64,000 nucleotides of DNA from Cyclobacterium sp. 1_MG-2023 (GCF_030546805.1 NZ_JAUOPC010000004.1:124001-188000); one strand, 5' to 3'; counted from the first letter of the stretch, positions 44,236-53,060 are shown. Program-made: numbers and translations. Notes: generated by a model from the sequence alone, not told the origin.

Positions 44236-44841
44236 AATGAGGGGCGAATTATTCAACTTTGTCAGTGCAAAAATAAATTAATTGTACATTGTCCTTAAGT
44301 TTAGCGAAATTGAAGTTTCAAGCTATGACAATTGGACACCGGCAACAATTGAAAGTCGGGGTAAAAAAATGCTCCCCGGCTGGGTGTAGAATTCTCTACG
44401 CATTAATATTCCTAAACTCCTTTCCAGTCGAAACCCCTTCGATGCCATTTGCAATGGCTTACTAAAGAACGTTTAAATAATCAAAAGTTCGCAATTTCGA
44501 ACTCGGTCTGGCTTAGTTTTGAAAAGGTATGCTGACCCAACATCCCTTAACAAAATAACAGTCCTTTATTTCCTTTGTACTTTATCGAACTGAAATGATT
44601 GAAAGAGGAATGAATTATATACGTGAGAATCCGGTAAGGGCAGGAATCGTAGAAAAACTAGAGGCTTACATGTGTTCGAGTGCAAGAAATCGAGCATAAC
44701 CCAATTGAAACCGGTAGACTTAGTGTAACCTCTAAATCTTTTCACAAAAAGAATTTAATAATCCGAATTGTCTAAATGTAAACTATGGCATGATTATTTC
44801 TTCCTATAGTGCATATTGAGAATCACTAAATATAAAAAAAA
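44236..44841. other. Decayed, palindrome-rich region downstream of tRNA-Ser
   Basis: About 600 bases with no intact gene. It holds a transposase C-terminal relic (44595-44699) and several short palindromes: GCCATT-TGC-AATGGC (44444-44458), AGTTCG-CAATTT-CGAACT (44486-44503), and CGGGG...CCCCG near 44358-44378. The layout suggests remains of a REP-type or IS200-like element inserted after the tRNA gene. Confidence 0.55.
44595..44699 (+). pseudogene. Relic of REP-associated tyrosine transposase (IS200-like, Y1 family), C-terminal fragment
   Basis: The frame encodes 34 residues including MNYIRENPVRAGIVEKLEA, then YMCSSARN and a stop. The N-P-V-R-A-G-x-V-E and Y-x-x-S-S-A-R pattern is the conserved C-terminal part of the Y1_Tnp/RAYT proteins, normally about 180-250 residues. 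Nothing recognisable of the HUH motif or catalytic Tyr lies upstream, so only the tail survives. It cannot encode an active enzyme. Confidence 0.75.
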
Positions 44842-45210
44842 ATGAAATTTATATATAAGACCATAAGTGCAGCAGTTGTAGGATTTGCTTTAAAGAAAGG
44901 CATTGATGCCATTGAAAATGGTACCGCCAATAAGTCGATTATTGATCGCTTCGGTAGACCTTTGCGAGATGCTCACCTTGGATTTAATAATACTGCCTAC
45001 GTTCTTGGATTAATTTCTGAAAAGAAAAAGGCAGAATGGAACAAGAATGTAGTAGAAAAGTACAATGCGGTCCATACTTTTCCTGAATCAAATCCTATAC
45101 CCAATGGTAATTCAGGGAATCAAGGAGACATTTCTGCCTCCTATTTAGAAGGCGAGGAACATACCAAACCTAAAGCTACGCAGAATAGAATGCCTACAAA
45201 GAATATCTAA
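44842..45210 (+). CDS. Hypothetical protein
   Basis: 122 residues. An N-terminal hydrophobic stretch (ISAAVVGFALKKGID) is too short and polar to be a firm signal or membrane helix. The middle (DRFGRPLRDAHLGFNNTAYVLG) is regular, while the C-terminal third is rich in N, G, P, E and K and likely disordered (NPIPNGNSGNQGD). An AT-rich leader precedes the ATG. No family recognised. It lies between a transposase relic and hairpin-rich DNA, so it may belong to a mobile or decayed island. Confidence 0.5.
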   Translation: MKFIYKTISAAVVGFALKKGIDAIENGTANKSIIDRFGRPLRDAHLGFNNTAYVLGLISEKKKAEWNKNVVEKYNAVHTFPESNPIPNGNSGNQGDISASYLEGEEHTKPKATQNRMPTKNI

Positions 45211-45213
45211 ACT

Positions 45214-45279
45214 AGACGGTCACTTATAAAGCCTTTAAGTGGCCGTCTGGTCTAAGTTTAGTGAAGCGTCACTTAGACC
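45214..45279. repeat. Two tandem hairpins
   Basis: Hairpin 1: AGACGGTCACTTA (45214-45226) pairs with TAAGTGGCCGTCT (45236-45248), 13 bp with one wobble. Hairpin 2: GGTCTAAGT (45249-45257) pairs with ACTTAGACC (45271-45279), 9 bp. They abut one another and neither has a T-tract. The first could act as a weak terminator for the preceding gene. Confidence 0.55.
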
Positions 45280-45418
45280 TAGAATAATTAAAGTTTTAAC
45301 TTTCTATATCAAGAATCAGGCTTTCTCAGGTTTAGGCAAATTGGAGTGGAGTGTTTAAGGTTAAATAAAGAGTTTGCCACAACCTTTAACCTTTCTCCCT
45401 CATTGACTCCGCAAGAGT

Positions 45419-45457
45419 ATTCGCAGTCGCGAATTAAGCTGAATCAAGAGGATTCAG
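45419..45457. repeat. Two short perfect palindromic stems
   Basis: ATTCGC-AGTC-GCGAAT (45419-45434) and CTGAATC-AAGAG-GATTCAG (45439-45457), five bases apart. Looks like REP-type small hairpins. Confidence 0.45.
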
Positions 45458-45533
45458 GATGGACTTAGAGCTTTTAAAAGGACAAGGTACATGCCTTTAG
45501 AAAATCTAGTGCTAACTAGTAATCACAATAAAC

Positions 45534-45569
45534 AAAAAGATGCCCGACAAATTTGCCGGGCATCTTTTT
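45534..45569. terminator. Terminator downstream of the sugar dehydrogenase gene
   Basis: Perfect 13-bp stem (45534-45546 with 45557-45569), with an A-run on the left and a T-run on the right, so it works in both directions. It lies 13 bases beyond the minus-strand stop at 45582. Confidence 0.9.
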
Positions 45570-45581
45570 ATTTGTCCTTCT

Positions 45582-46754
45582 TTACTCCAATCCAAATTTA
45601 TAAATTTTGTCATCAAAACCACAGATATAGATTTCTTCGTTCTGGTCTACGCCAAAGGAGGAAATAGGAAAATCAGCTTTAAACAATTCAGTATTTACAG
45701 GGTTTTCAGGATCACTGAAATCCAGGCTCCAAATTCTACCCGATACATAATCTGCATAAATATATAGTCCCTGAAGTTGTTCTATGGCAGCTCCATGGTA
45801 TACAAAACCACCGGTGATGGAAATGTCTCCCTCATCCCGGTCATATTCCCAAATTGGCAATTCAAGGTTTTCTTGCTCACATTCATCGGCTTTGAAGCAA
45901 TGAAAGCCCTCCATGGTGTTCCATCCGTAATTCCCACCATTTTTCACGATATCAATTTCTTCATAGCTATTTTGACCTACATCAGCAACCCACAGTTGAT
46001 CTGTGGCAGAGTCAAAGCTAAACCGCCAAGGGTTTCGCATGCCATAAGCATAGATTTCTTCCTTAAAACCTTCAGTATTTCCTACAAATGGATTGTCCTC
46101 GGGAATGGAATAGTGTTTATCTCCATTTTCCTGGTCCACATCAATTCTAAGAATATTTCCCAATAAGGTACTACGGTTCTGACCATGTCCGTGTGGGTCT
46201 CCACTTTTCCCACCATCACCTACTCCTATATATAAGTAGTAATCCGGGCCAAAAGCTATTTGCCCTCCATTATGGTTGCCATAAGGTTGCTCATATTCTA
46301 ACAATACCAACTCACTGTTTGGATCTGCCTCATTTGGGTTCGTGGAGGAAAGGTTGAATCTTGAAATCACAGAACGATCCGGATTGGATGCCGTGTAGTT
46401 TACATAGAAATAACCGTTGCTTTCAAAATCGGGGTGGAAAGCCAAGCCTAGTAAACCTTCTTCATTGTCCGAGTCTTCTACACGGTCTTCAATGGCTAAA
46501 AAGGTTGTTTTGGCCGCAGTTTTTTCGTCATTTTCAAAAACAGAGATGACACCTCGCTGCTCTACAACAAATAGTCTGTTGGAGTCATCAGTGGCTTGCT
46601 GAAAATCTACGGGTCTGGTGAATGAAAGTTCAGGAAAGGCTTCTACAATTGAAAGTGTGCCTTTTTGTTCAGGGCTTTCTTTTGGGGCTTCCTTTGAACA
46701 AGAAGTGATGTAAACCAAGGTAAGAATGAGCAGGACGTTAAAATGTTTTTTCAT
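45582..46754 (-). CDS. PQQ-dependent sugar dehydrogenase family lipoprotein (glucose/sorbosone dehydrogenase fold)
   Basis: 390 residues, lipobox YITSC (Cys19). The six-bladed propeller of the GSDH family is read in the order EDSDNEEGLLGLAFHPDF, PYGNHNGGQIAFGPDYYLYIGVGDGG, GMRNPWRFSFD, WVADVGQNSYEEIDIV and GGNYGWNTMEGFHCF. The segment NHNGG holds the catalytic His and the arginine in GMRNPWR is kept. It would oxidise an aldose in the periplasm or at the surface with PQQ or an equivalent. No PQQ synthesis genes are in the window. Monocistronic. Confidence 0.9.
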   Translation of the reverse strand: MKKHFNVLLILTLVYITSCSKEAPKESPEQKGTLSIVEAFPELSFTRPVDFQQATDDSNRLFVVEQRGVISVFENDEKTAAKTTFLAIEDRVEDSDNEEGLLGLAFHPDFESNGYFYVNYTASNPDRSVISRFNLSSTNPNEADPNSELVLLEYEQPYGNHNGGQIAFGPDYYLYIGVGDGGKSGDPHGHGQNRSTLLGNILRIDVDQENGDKHYSIPEDNPFVGNTEGFKEEIYAYGMRNPWRFSFDSATDQLWVADVGQNSYEEIDIVKNGGNYGWNTMEGFHCFKADECEQENLELPIWEYDRDEGDISITGGFVYHGAAIEQLQGLYIYADYVSGRIWSLDFSDPENPVNTELFKADFPISSFGVDQNEEIYICGFDDKIYKFGLE

Positions 46755-46953
46755 TTTATTCTAAAGTTGTTGTGTTAAAATAAAAGTTGATTCCTTAAAT
46801 CAATGTAAATGATTGGTGAACTTTGGACCCTATTTATTTGATATTCGGTAGGATGCTTTGTCAAATTTAGAATAAATATAGGGTTTCTACAGTGCTTCTG
46901 TCCTATAATATGATGAATTGAATTCATAGGTTATTAACAGAGGTGGCAATTAA

Positions 46954-47889
46954 CTATTGAAATTTAGATGGGGGAATGGAAGGAGTCTTTTTTCTAAAAT
47001 AAAAACAAGCTTGATCCCCAATCTTTTGTTTGTTGTACAGTTTTGCTTTTTTGCTAAAGCTTTCCAATTCTTTTTTGCTGAAGATTTCTTCTAAGTTTGT
47101 TCCTACCAAAGGTTTTCCTTTTTTGTATAAGGCTGTCCCCCAAAATTGACTGTCCATGCTATCAAAGGTGGTATTGAAAAGTTCGAGTCCAAACCTATCT
47201 CCTAAAATCTCCATGGATTTTGTGTTGGGAATAAATAAATGCCTTGGTGCATCTAGTTGAAACCAATAGGTATGTTCTTCTTTCCAAACCTGCGCATTGG
47301 TGACAGGGACCCTGATTAATACTTGCCCTTCGGGGTTTAAAATCGTTATAAGTTTTTCAAAGACCTCGACAGGATTAGGAAGATGCTCAAAGGAATGGTG
47401 AAACATTACCAGGTCATATTTCTGATCAATTTCAAAAAAGTCCTTTTTATATATGGAGAAATTTTCTGAAGAAAAAGCTTCTTCCACGAAAGGGTCATAC
47501 CCATCGAGCTGTTGAAAACTGGAATAGGCCATTTCAGCTAATAGTTGTCCATTCCCGCACCCTATATCTGCAATTTTACTGGTAGGAATTAAGGAAAGGG
47601 GAGAGAGCCAATCGTAGTAAACCGGAGAATTGAAAGAGATCCCTCTGGAAAATGCTTTGTATCTTAACTTTTTGAGAAGGGCCAGCAGGGCATTGCTACG
47701 GTTGAAAGGACCAAAAGAATAATAATTAGAAGGATAATATTTACTAAGATCTGCAGGGATGTCGGCTAAAAATAGTGCTTCACATGAACTACATTCCATA
47801 TATTTAAAAATATCTCCGGTACCATACATTCGTTCTTGGGCAATAATAGCCTTGAACTCTAAGGCTTGGCAAATTTCACATTCTTTCAT
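46954..47889 (-). CDS. Class I SAM methyltransferase with N-terminal zinc ribbon
   Basis: 311 residues. The N terminus has CEIC (Cys4, Cys7) and CSSC (Cys33, Cys36), a zinc-ribbon pair seen in sugar/O-antigen C-methyltransferases. SAM motif I IADIGCGNGQLLAEM is followed by FHHSFEHLPNP, the Methyltransf_23 pattern. In known members the substrate is often a sugar nucleotide or a lipid-linked intermediate. It is isolated, with no other sugar genes next to it. Confidence 0.83.
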   Translation of the reverse strand: MKECEICQALEFKAIIAQERMYGTGDIFKYMECSSCEALFLADIPADLSKYYPSNYYSFGPFNRSNALLALLKKLRYKAFSRGISFNSPVYYDWLSPLSLIPTSKIADIGCGNGQLLAEMAYSSFQQLDGYDPFVEEAFSSENFSIYKKDFFEIDQKYDLVMFHHSFEHLPNPVEVFEKLITILNPEGQVLIRVPVTNAQVWKEEHTYWFQLDAPRHLFIPNTKSMEILGDRFGLELFNTTFDSMDSQFWGTALYKKGKPLVGTNLEEIFSKKELESFSKKAKLYNKQKIGDQACFYFRKKTPSIPPSKFQ

Positions 47890-48642
47890 ATAGGTATTCA
47901 GAGGATTCGATGAATAAACAAAATTAAGTTAAATATAGGCCACTACAAAGTCCTGAAATGGGAGTATAGGTGTCACTTAAATTAACTCAATATGGAGGTT
48001 TTAATACTTGACCAGTCAGTTGCTTAAGAATCAATATTCTATGCGATTAAAATAAGATTTTTCACTAATCAGGTATGAGCATCTATTAAAAGAAGGGGAA
48101 TCCAAAGTCTTAAATCCTATTTGTTTCCGGATTATTTTACGTGGAAAGGAAAAAATGGCAGTGCATCTGTCCCAGAGTTTTGAGTCTTTAAGATTACAGA
48201 AATAATAGATCTGTTTTCAATTACCCTTAGAAATAGGCTTAAATCTACTATCGGAATTCAGGAGATTTTCAAGGGTGAATTCTGTATTGAGCTACCTATG
48301 AGTTTGGGATTAATTCAACCTAGAGCAGGTATTTTTCTTTACTTTTTACAGAAAATAGCAGGGTTAAGGTAAATATTATTGGTGTTAAATGTTTGATTTT
48401 TAGTCGTATAGGCTTATATTAAGAAGTGATTTATTTGCGTTTTAACTTTTAAATAGTTAGTTTTATATAAGTAAAGGCTTGCCGTTATATATTAGATGAG
48501 GGTTTCAGCGTTTATGAAAATGAGTATTTTTTTTTCTTATATTGCAAATTAGAGAACAGTAGGAATTTCAAGGGCTTAGCCCATGTTAAATGAATATTAC
48601 TTGAGGATTTGCGACAAATTCTTAGAAATTATAATGGAATCA
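47890..48642. other. Long region with no recognisable gene
   Basis: About 750 bases, AT-rich. One plus-strand frame near 48190-48372 stays open for ~60 codons, but has no start context, family features or upstream continuation, and other frames are broken. It may be a decayed gene. No repeat, tRNA or hairpin terminator recognised. Confidence 0.4.
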
Positions 48643-48675
48643 TTTGCAATTTGAGCCGAAAAAATTATAACTTTA
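48643..48675 (+). promoter_or_regulatory. Putative promoter of the ExbB/ExbD operon
   Basis: TTTG at 48643-48646, 21 bases, then TAACTTTA at 48668-48675, which matches the Bacteroidota -33 TTTG / -7 TANNTTTG layout at 7 of 8 in the -7 box. The start codon lies 58 bases further on. Confidence 0.5.
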
Positions 48676-48733
48676 AAAATCAATTTAAAATTAGAAACCG
48701 TTCAACCTTTAAATGTCTATTAAAAACTACACT

Positions 48734-49549
48734 ATGAAAAAGTTAATCGCTTTGTTCATGCTTTTCGGAATTTTATTTGCTCCGATGATCACAAAAGCAC
48801 AAGAAGAAACAGAAACAGAATCAGAAGCTGATACTACTGAAGAGGCCGCACCGGTAGAAGCTGCTCCGGCCCCAGCTCCAGTTATGACTGATGATGACAT
48901 CGTTGCCGAAGAGCAATCTTTCCATCAAGTTATAAAAGACAAGTTTATTGAGGGTGATCCTACCTTTATGACACCAGTATTATTGTGTTTGATCTTAGGC
49001 TTGGCTGTAGCTTTGGAGAGAATCGTTACCTTAAACCTTTCTACTACTAACACAAAGAAATTATTGGCCAAAGTAGAGAATGCTTTAGATGAAGGCGGAA
49101 TTGAAGCCGCAAAAGATGTAACCAAAGGAACTAGAGGTCCTGTAGCATCTATCTTCACACAAGGTCTAATGAGATACTCTGAGGGTATTGAAATGGTAGA
49201 AAAATCTATCATAGCTTACGGATCTGTAGAAATGGGACGTTTGGAAAAAGGTCTTGTTTGGATATCTCTATTTATCTCTTTGGCTCCTATGTTAGGTTTC
49301 ATGGGTACGGTAATTGGTATGATTGGTGCCTTTGATTCCATTGAAGCTGCCGGTGATATTTCTCCATCTCTTGTTGCAGGTGGTATTAAAATTGCCCTTT
49401 TGACCACAGTTGCAGGTTTGATCGTTGCGATTATCCTACAGTTGTTCTACAACTATTGTGTGGCTAAAATTGATTCTATCGTAAATGATATGGAAGATGC
49501 TTCCATCAGTTTAGTAGACATTTTGGTTAAGCATAAATTGACTAGATAG
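48734..49549 (+). CDS. MotA/TolQ/ExbB proton-channel family protein with a signal peptide
   Basis: The ATG at 48734 is preferred to one at 48713, since it gives a classical signal peptide MKKLIALFMLFGILFAPMIT-KAQ. The mature protein begins with an acidic then Ala/Pro-rich periplasmic stretch (E/T/D-rich, then APAPAPV). A first membrane helix (about 85-105), a long cytoplasmic loop (GTRGPVASIFTQGLMRYS) and two further helices with the ExbB signature LGFMGTVIGMIGAFDSIEAAGDISPSLVAGGIKIALLTTVAGL follow (region quoted in pieces: GFMGTVIGMIGAF and KIALLTTVAGL). ExbB powers TonB-dependent transport. First of four co-directional genes. Confidence 0.9.
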   Translation: MKKLIALFMLFGILFAPMITKAQEETETESEADTTEEAAPVEAAPAPAPVMTDDDIVAEEQSFHQVIKDKFIEGDPTFMTPVLLCLILGLAVALERIVTLNLSTTNTKKLLAKVENALDEGGIEAAKDVTKGTRGPVASIFTQGLMRYSEGIEMVEKSIIAYGSVEMGRLEKGLVWISLFISLAPMLGFMGTVIGMIGAFDSIEAAGDISPSLVAGGIKIALLTTVAGLIVAIILQLFYNYCVAKIDSIVNDMEDASISLVDILVKHKLTR

Positions 49550-49609
49550 TTCTAGTCAATTTAATGTTTTTCAATAAAATGATTTATTCACTTATATATT
49601 TAAGATAAA

Positions 49610-49939
49610 ATGGATACTACTGATATATTCTTATATGCAGGGTACTTACTAGTTGTTATCGGATCGATATTAGCTATAATTATGCCATTGATCAGTTCCT
49701 TAGGAGACCCTAAGAGCCTTTTAAAAACCCTCGTAGGAGTGGTTATAATTGCTGCTGTATTTGGAATAGCTTACTCTAGCGCTAGTGGTGACGTAGCTGC
49801 AAAATATATGGCTGACCCATTCAATATTACTCCGGAAGGAGCTAAAATGGTCGGTGGTGTATTGATAACAGTCTATGCCCTGTTTTTACTTGCAATTGTT
49901 GGGATTGTAATTACAGAAATTAATAAAATAATTAAATAA
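49610..49939 (+). CDS. Small membrane protein of the ExbB/ExbD operon
   Basis: 109 residues with three hydrophobic helices (about 7-30, 40-60, and 84-106). The loop ASGDVAAKYMADPFNITPEGAKMVGG is on one face. No named family. It sits between exbB and the first exbD gene, two bases before the latter, and such an extra membrane protein at this position is recurrent in Bacteroidota. It is probably an accessory part of the energy-transducing complex. Confidence 0.75.
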   Translation: MDTTDIFLYAGYLLVVIGSILAIIMPLISSLGDPKSLLKTLVGVVIIAAVFGIAYSSASGDVAAKYMADPFNITPEGAKMVGGVLITVYALFLLAIVGIVITEINKIIK

Positions 49940-49940
49940 T

Positions 49941-50579
49941 ATGGCTAGCAAGAGAGGTAGAATGGCTCAGGAGGTAAATGCAGGATCGATGGCAGACATC
50001 GCCTTCTTGCTCCTTATCTTCTTTCTCGTGACCACAACCATTGCTTCGGATAAAGGGATTATGAACATCCTTCCTCCCAAGCAGGATCCTAATCAACCCC
50101 CACCAGAGGTTGAATTAAATGAAAGGAATATTTTTAATATTCTTATCAATGCAAATGATGATCTCTTGATCGAAGGGGAGTTTAGAAATGATTTAAATGG
50201 TCTTTCTGACGAAATTAAACGATTTATTCTGAATTTCGGAAATCCTGATGAAGATGCTATCACCTTGTTTAATAGTTTGCCTCCTTCCTTGAAAGGATTG
50301 GCAGATCAAAGCCCTGAATCTTCAGATCACCCTATGTCTGGTGGTGCGGTAATCTCAATTAAAACCAATAGAGGTACTAGCTATGAGACTTACTTGGAGG
50401 TTTTGGATTTAGTAAAACAGGCTTACTTCGAGATTTATGGAGAGCGTGTAGGGCTTACAGGAGAAGAGTATAGAACCCTGTCAGGGCAGACGCCTGCTGA
50501 AAAGGAATTAATGGACAGAGGAAAAGAAAATATTCCAATGGCTATTTCCATTGCTGAACCTGATAAAACCGGAAGCTGA
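49941..50579 (+). CDS. ExbD/TolR-family protein (first copy)
   Basis: 212 residues. Short cytoplasmic N terminus, then the single membrane helix with the proton-path Asp in AGSMADIAFLLLIFFLVTTT, and a periplasmic ExbD domain that carries an insert of about 60 residues (NGLSDEIKRFILNFGNPDED and the following) before AVISIKTNRGTSYETYLEVLDLV. Being about 70 residues longer than the usual ExbD is the main oddity. Adjacent to a second ExbD. Confidence 0.88.
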   Translation: MASKRGRMAQEVNAGSMADIAFLLLIFFLVTTTIASDKGIMNILPPKQDPNQPPPEVELNERNIFNILINANDDLLIEGEFRNDLNGLSDEIKRFILNFGNPDEDAITLFNSLPPSLKGLADQSPESSDHPMSGGAVISIKTNRGTSYETYLEVLDLVKQAYFEIYGERVGLTGEEYRTLSGQTPAEKELMDRGKENIPMAISIAEPDKTGS

Positions 50580-50580
50580 T

Positions 50581-51042
50581 ATGTCAAAGTTTAAAAAGAA
50601 AACCAAAGCGGATACCAATATTCCAACTTCGGCATTGCCTGATATTATCTTTATGTTGTTGTTTTTCTTTATGGTAACAACAGTATTAAGAGAACAAACA
50701 ATATTGGTTGAGCAAAAGATCCCACAGGCGACTCAATTACAGAAGATTCAAAAGAAAACTTTGATTTCTTACCTGTACATTGGAAAACCTAAAAACACTT
50801 CATTATATGGTTCTGAACCTAGGTTGCAAGCCAATGATGTGTTGATTAATACTTCAGACCTTGTCCTTTGGGTAAACCAACAAAAAGACAACCTTTCTGA
50901 AGCTGAAAGAGACCAAATTTGGATTTCTCTTAAAGCCGATAGGGACGTCAAAATGGGACCAATAAGTGACATTCAATTTGAACTAAGAGAAGCAGATGCT
51001 AGGAAACTTATGTATGCTTCTGTAGGTAAAGTTGAAAACTAA
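50581..51042 (+). CDS. ExbD/TolR-family protein (second copy)
   Basis: The start is the ATG at 50581 (153 residues), one base after the preceding stop; an in-frame upstream start at 50551 would lie inside the previous gene. The membrane helix carries the Asp in LPDIIFMLLFFFMVTT. The periplasmic domain (VEQKIPQATQLQKIQKKTL... to LREADARKLMYASVG) is shorter than in the first copy. Two different ExbDs suggest a heteromeric complex. A strong terminator follows. Confidence 0.88.
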   Translation: MSKFKKKTKADTNIPTSALPDIIFMLLFFFMVTTVLREQTILVEQKIPQATQLQKIQKKTLISYLYIGKPKNTSLYGSEPRLQANDVLINTSDLVLWVNQQKDNLSEAERDQIWISLKADRDVKMGPISDIQFELREADARKLMYASVGKVEN

Positions 51043-51067
51043 GTATAGGATTTTATAAGTTATTACG

Positions 51068-51099
51068 AAAGCTGTTTCTGCGGAAACAGCTTTTTTTTT
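51068..51099 (+). terminator. Terminator of the ExbB/ExbD operon
   Basis: Perfect 11-bp stem (AAAGCTGTTTC 51068-51078, GAAACAGCTTT 51083-51093), loop TGCG, followed by a T-run. Confidence 0.93.
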
Positions 51100-51417
51100 G
51101 CCTATTTTTTCTTTTTCGTTTTTATAGAATCGATGCCTCTACTCATTACCAACTTGGATTTTTTTCTAAATATTCGATAGCTTTTTGCTTGTGATGGATA
51201 GAATCCACGTTTTATTTGGGTTAATTCCTTGTGCCCCTAGTTGCCTAAATACTAGATTTTTCAAGTAAATATTGCCTATTTTTTGGCTCCATTGAACGGA
51301 TTAGCCTATTCTATATGTTCTGCTTTCATCATAGCAGTACTTGTGTGACTAATGTCATATTGGAATATAGATTTCCCTCGTAGTTTTATGCTATCATTAA
51401 ATGAATTGAAATCTACT
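51100..51417. other. Intergenic region before the persulfide dioxygenase gene
   Basis: About 320 bases. An in-frame ATG at 51352 could extend the next gene by 22 residues, but its residues (SYWNIDFPRSF) are unlike the family N terminus. No repeat, hairpin or regulatory element recognised. Confidence 0.5.
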
Positions 51418-52839
51418 ATGAAAATAGAACAAATTTATACCGGTTGTTTAGCTCAAGGAGCTTATTATTTAGAGTCTAATGGGGAAGCTGCAATTATTGA
51501 TCCATTGAGAGAAGTTCAACCCTATATTGACAAGGCCCAGCAAAATGGCGCCAAAATCAAATATATTTTTGAAACTCACTTTCATGCTGACTTTGTTAGC
51601 GGCCATATGGATCTGGCCAAAAAGACCAATGCTTCTATAGTATTTGGCCCTACAGAAATGGAGTTGGGTTTTGATGCCACTGTTGCTCAGGACAACCAAG
51701 AATTTATCCTTGGTAAAAGTAAAATTAAAGTACTTCACACCCCGGGACACACCATGGAAAGTGCTGTGTTTCTATTGATCAATGAGGAAGGAAATCCCGA
51801 AGCTTTATTTACAGGTGATACCTTGTTTATAGGAGATGTTGGAAGGCCTGACCTTGCTCAAAAAGTTGTTAAAGACTTAACGCAGGAAAAGTTAGCCGGG
51901 CACTTGTACGATTCCTTAAGGAATAAAATAATGCCTTTACCTGATGATTTGATTATCTATCCGGCACATGGTGCGGGCAGCGCTTGTGGGAAAAATATGA
52001 GCAAGGACACCAGTGATACCTTAGGCAACCAAAAGAAAACAAATTATGCTTTGCAGGAAATGAGCAAAGAAGAATTTGTTGAAAAAGTATTGGATGGACT
52101 TACACCACCACCTGCCTATTTCCCTCAGAATGTAATGATGAACATTCAGGGTTATGACAGTATCGACGATGTGTTGGAACGTGGTCAAGAAGCCCTTGAT
52201 CCTGAAAATTTTGAATACCTCGCCAACCAAACCGGAGCAATAATCCTAGACACCAGAGATCCGGAAGTTTTTGCTGAAGGGTTTGTACCCAACGCTATTA
52301 ATATCGGAATCGATGGCAGCTTTGCGGTGTGGGTAGGTACCCTTATACCTGATGTGAAACAAGAGCTTTTGATTGTAGCCGATGAAGGCAGGGAAGAGGA
52401 GGTCATTACCAGATTGGCACGAGTAGGTTATGACCATGCCTTAGGTTTTCTTAAAGGTGGTATGATTGCTTGGGAAAAAGCCGGAAAAGAAATAGATACC
52501 ATTCCATCAATTGACGTGGAAGAGTTAAGTGAACTTTCTAAAAGTGCTCCCGAAAATATTGTCCTGGATGTTCGGAAAGCAAGCGAGCACTTTAGTGAAC
52601 ATGTTATAGGTTCGATAAATGCTCCCTTGGATTATATCAATGAGAGCATGAAAACCATAGATAAGGACAAAACCTATATGGTGCACTGTGCAGGAGGTTA
52701 CCGGTCCATGATTTTCAGCTCCGTTCTAAAGGCTAGAGGTTATGACAACTTGATCAACGTAAAGGGTGGCTTTGCTGCTATTAAATCATCCGAAAAATTC
52801 CCTGTCAGTGATTATGCTTGTCCAACAACTATGTTATAA
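51418..52839 (+). CDS. Persulfide dioxygenase-like MBL protein fused to two rhodanese domains
   Basis: From the ATG at 51418 (473 residues) it begins MKIEQIYTGCLAQGAYYL. The metallo-beta-lactamase domain (1-~245) has THFHADFVSGH (His54, His56, Asp58, His63), GDTLFIGDVGRPDL and YPAHGAGSACGKNM, as in ETHE1-type sulfur dioxygenases. Rhodanese domain 1 (~265-355) has no catalytic Cys: the loop reads VADEGREEEV. Rhodanese domain 2 (~375-470) is intact with Cys424 in MVHCAGGYRSM. Likely role: oxidation of glutathione or low-molecular-weight persulfide, and sulfur transfer. A YeeE/YedE sulfur transporter pair follows. Confidence 0.9.
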   Translation: MKIEQIYTGCLAQGAYYLESNGEAAIIDPLREVQPYIDKAQQNGAKIKYIFETHFHADFVSGHMDLAKKTNASIVFGPTEMELGFDATVAQDNQEFILGKSKIKVLHTPGHTMESAVFLLINEEGNPEALFTGDTLFIGDVGRPDLAQKVVKDLTQEKLAGHLYDSLRNKIMPLPDDLIIYPAHGAGSACGKNMSKDTSDTLGNQKKTNYALQEMSKEEFVEKVLDGLTPPPAYFPQNVMMNIQGYDSIDDVLERGQEALDPENFEYLANQTGAIILDTRDPEVFAEGFVPNAINIGIDGSFAVWVGTLIPDVKQELLIVADEGREEEVITRLARVGYDHALGFLKGGMIAWEKAGKEIDTIPSIDVEELSELSKSAPENIVLDVRKASEHFSEHVIGSINAPLDYINESMKTIDKDKTYMVHCAGGYRSMIFSSVLKARGYDNLINVKGGFAAIKSSEKFPVSDYACPTTML

Positions 52840-52875
52840 GTAGGCCAATGCCTGTGTTTCATATGGCTTAAATAC

Positions 52876-52910
52876 TAGAGGGTGCACTATTAACTATTTA
52901 GCACCCTCTA
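52876..52910 (+). terminator. Hairpin after the persulfide dioxygenase gene
   Basis: Perfect 10-bp stem TAGAGGGTGC (52876-52885) with GCACCCTCTA (52901-52910), 15-base loop. T-tract is poor, so it may be a weak terminator or RNA stabiliser between this gene and the transporter pair. Confidence 0.55.
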
Positions 52911-53060
52911 TATATTGTCTTAATTAACCCATCATTATCACAAATATAGTAGTAGGTGATTTCATCGTATCATTATGAAGTGTTGAAGGTACCTGAAAGT
53001 ATCCTATATAAGCGTGAGGGTGATTTTAATTCCTTTTGTAAACAATAATATTTTATACTA

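Larger units (their letters stand above)
45211..45533. other. Hairpin-rich intergenic region
   Basis: About 320 bases with no gene. Contains four hairpin-forming repeats (listed separately) and then AT-rich sequence up to the terminator at 45534. Several resemble the short palindromes seen around the transposase relic. Confidence 0.5.

Noticed and set aside
45211-45533. CRISPR array
   Set aside because: The hairpins are not equal-length direct repeats with regular spacers.
45777-46166. 129-codon plus-strand frame opposite the sugar dehydrogenase gene
   Set aside because: Antisense shadow of a complete propeller gene; no recognisable features.
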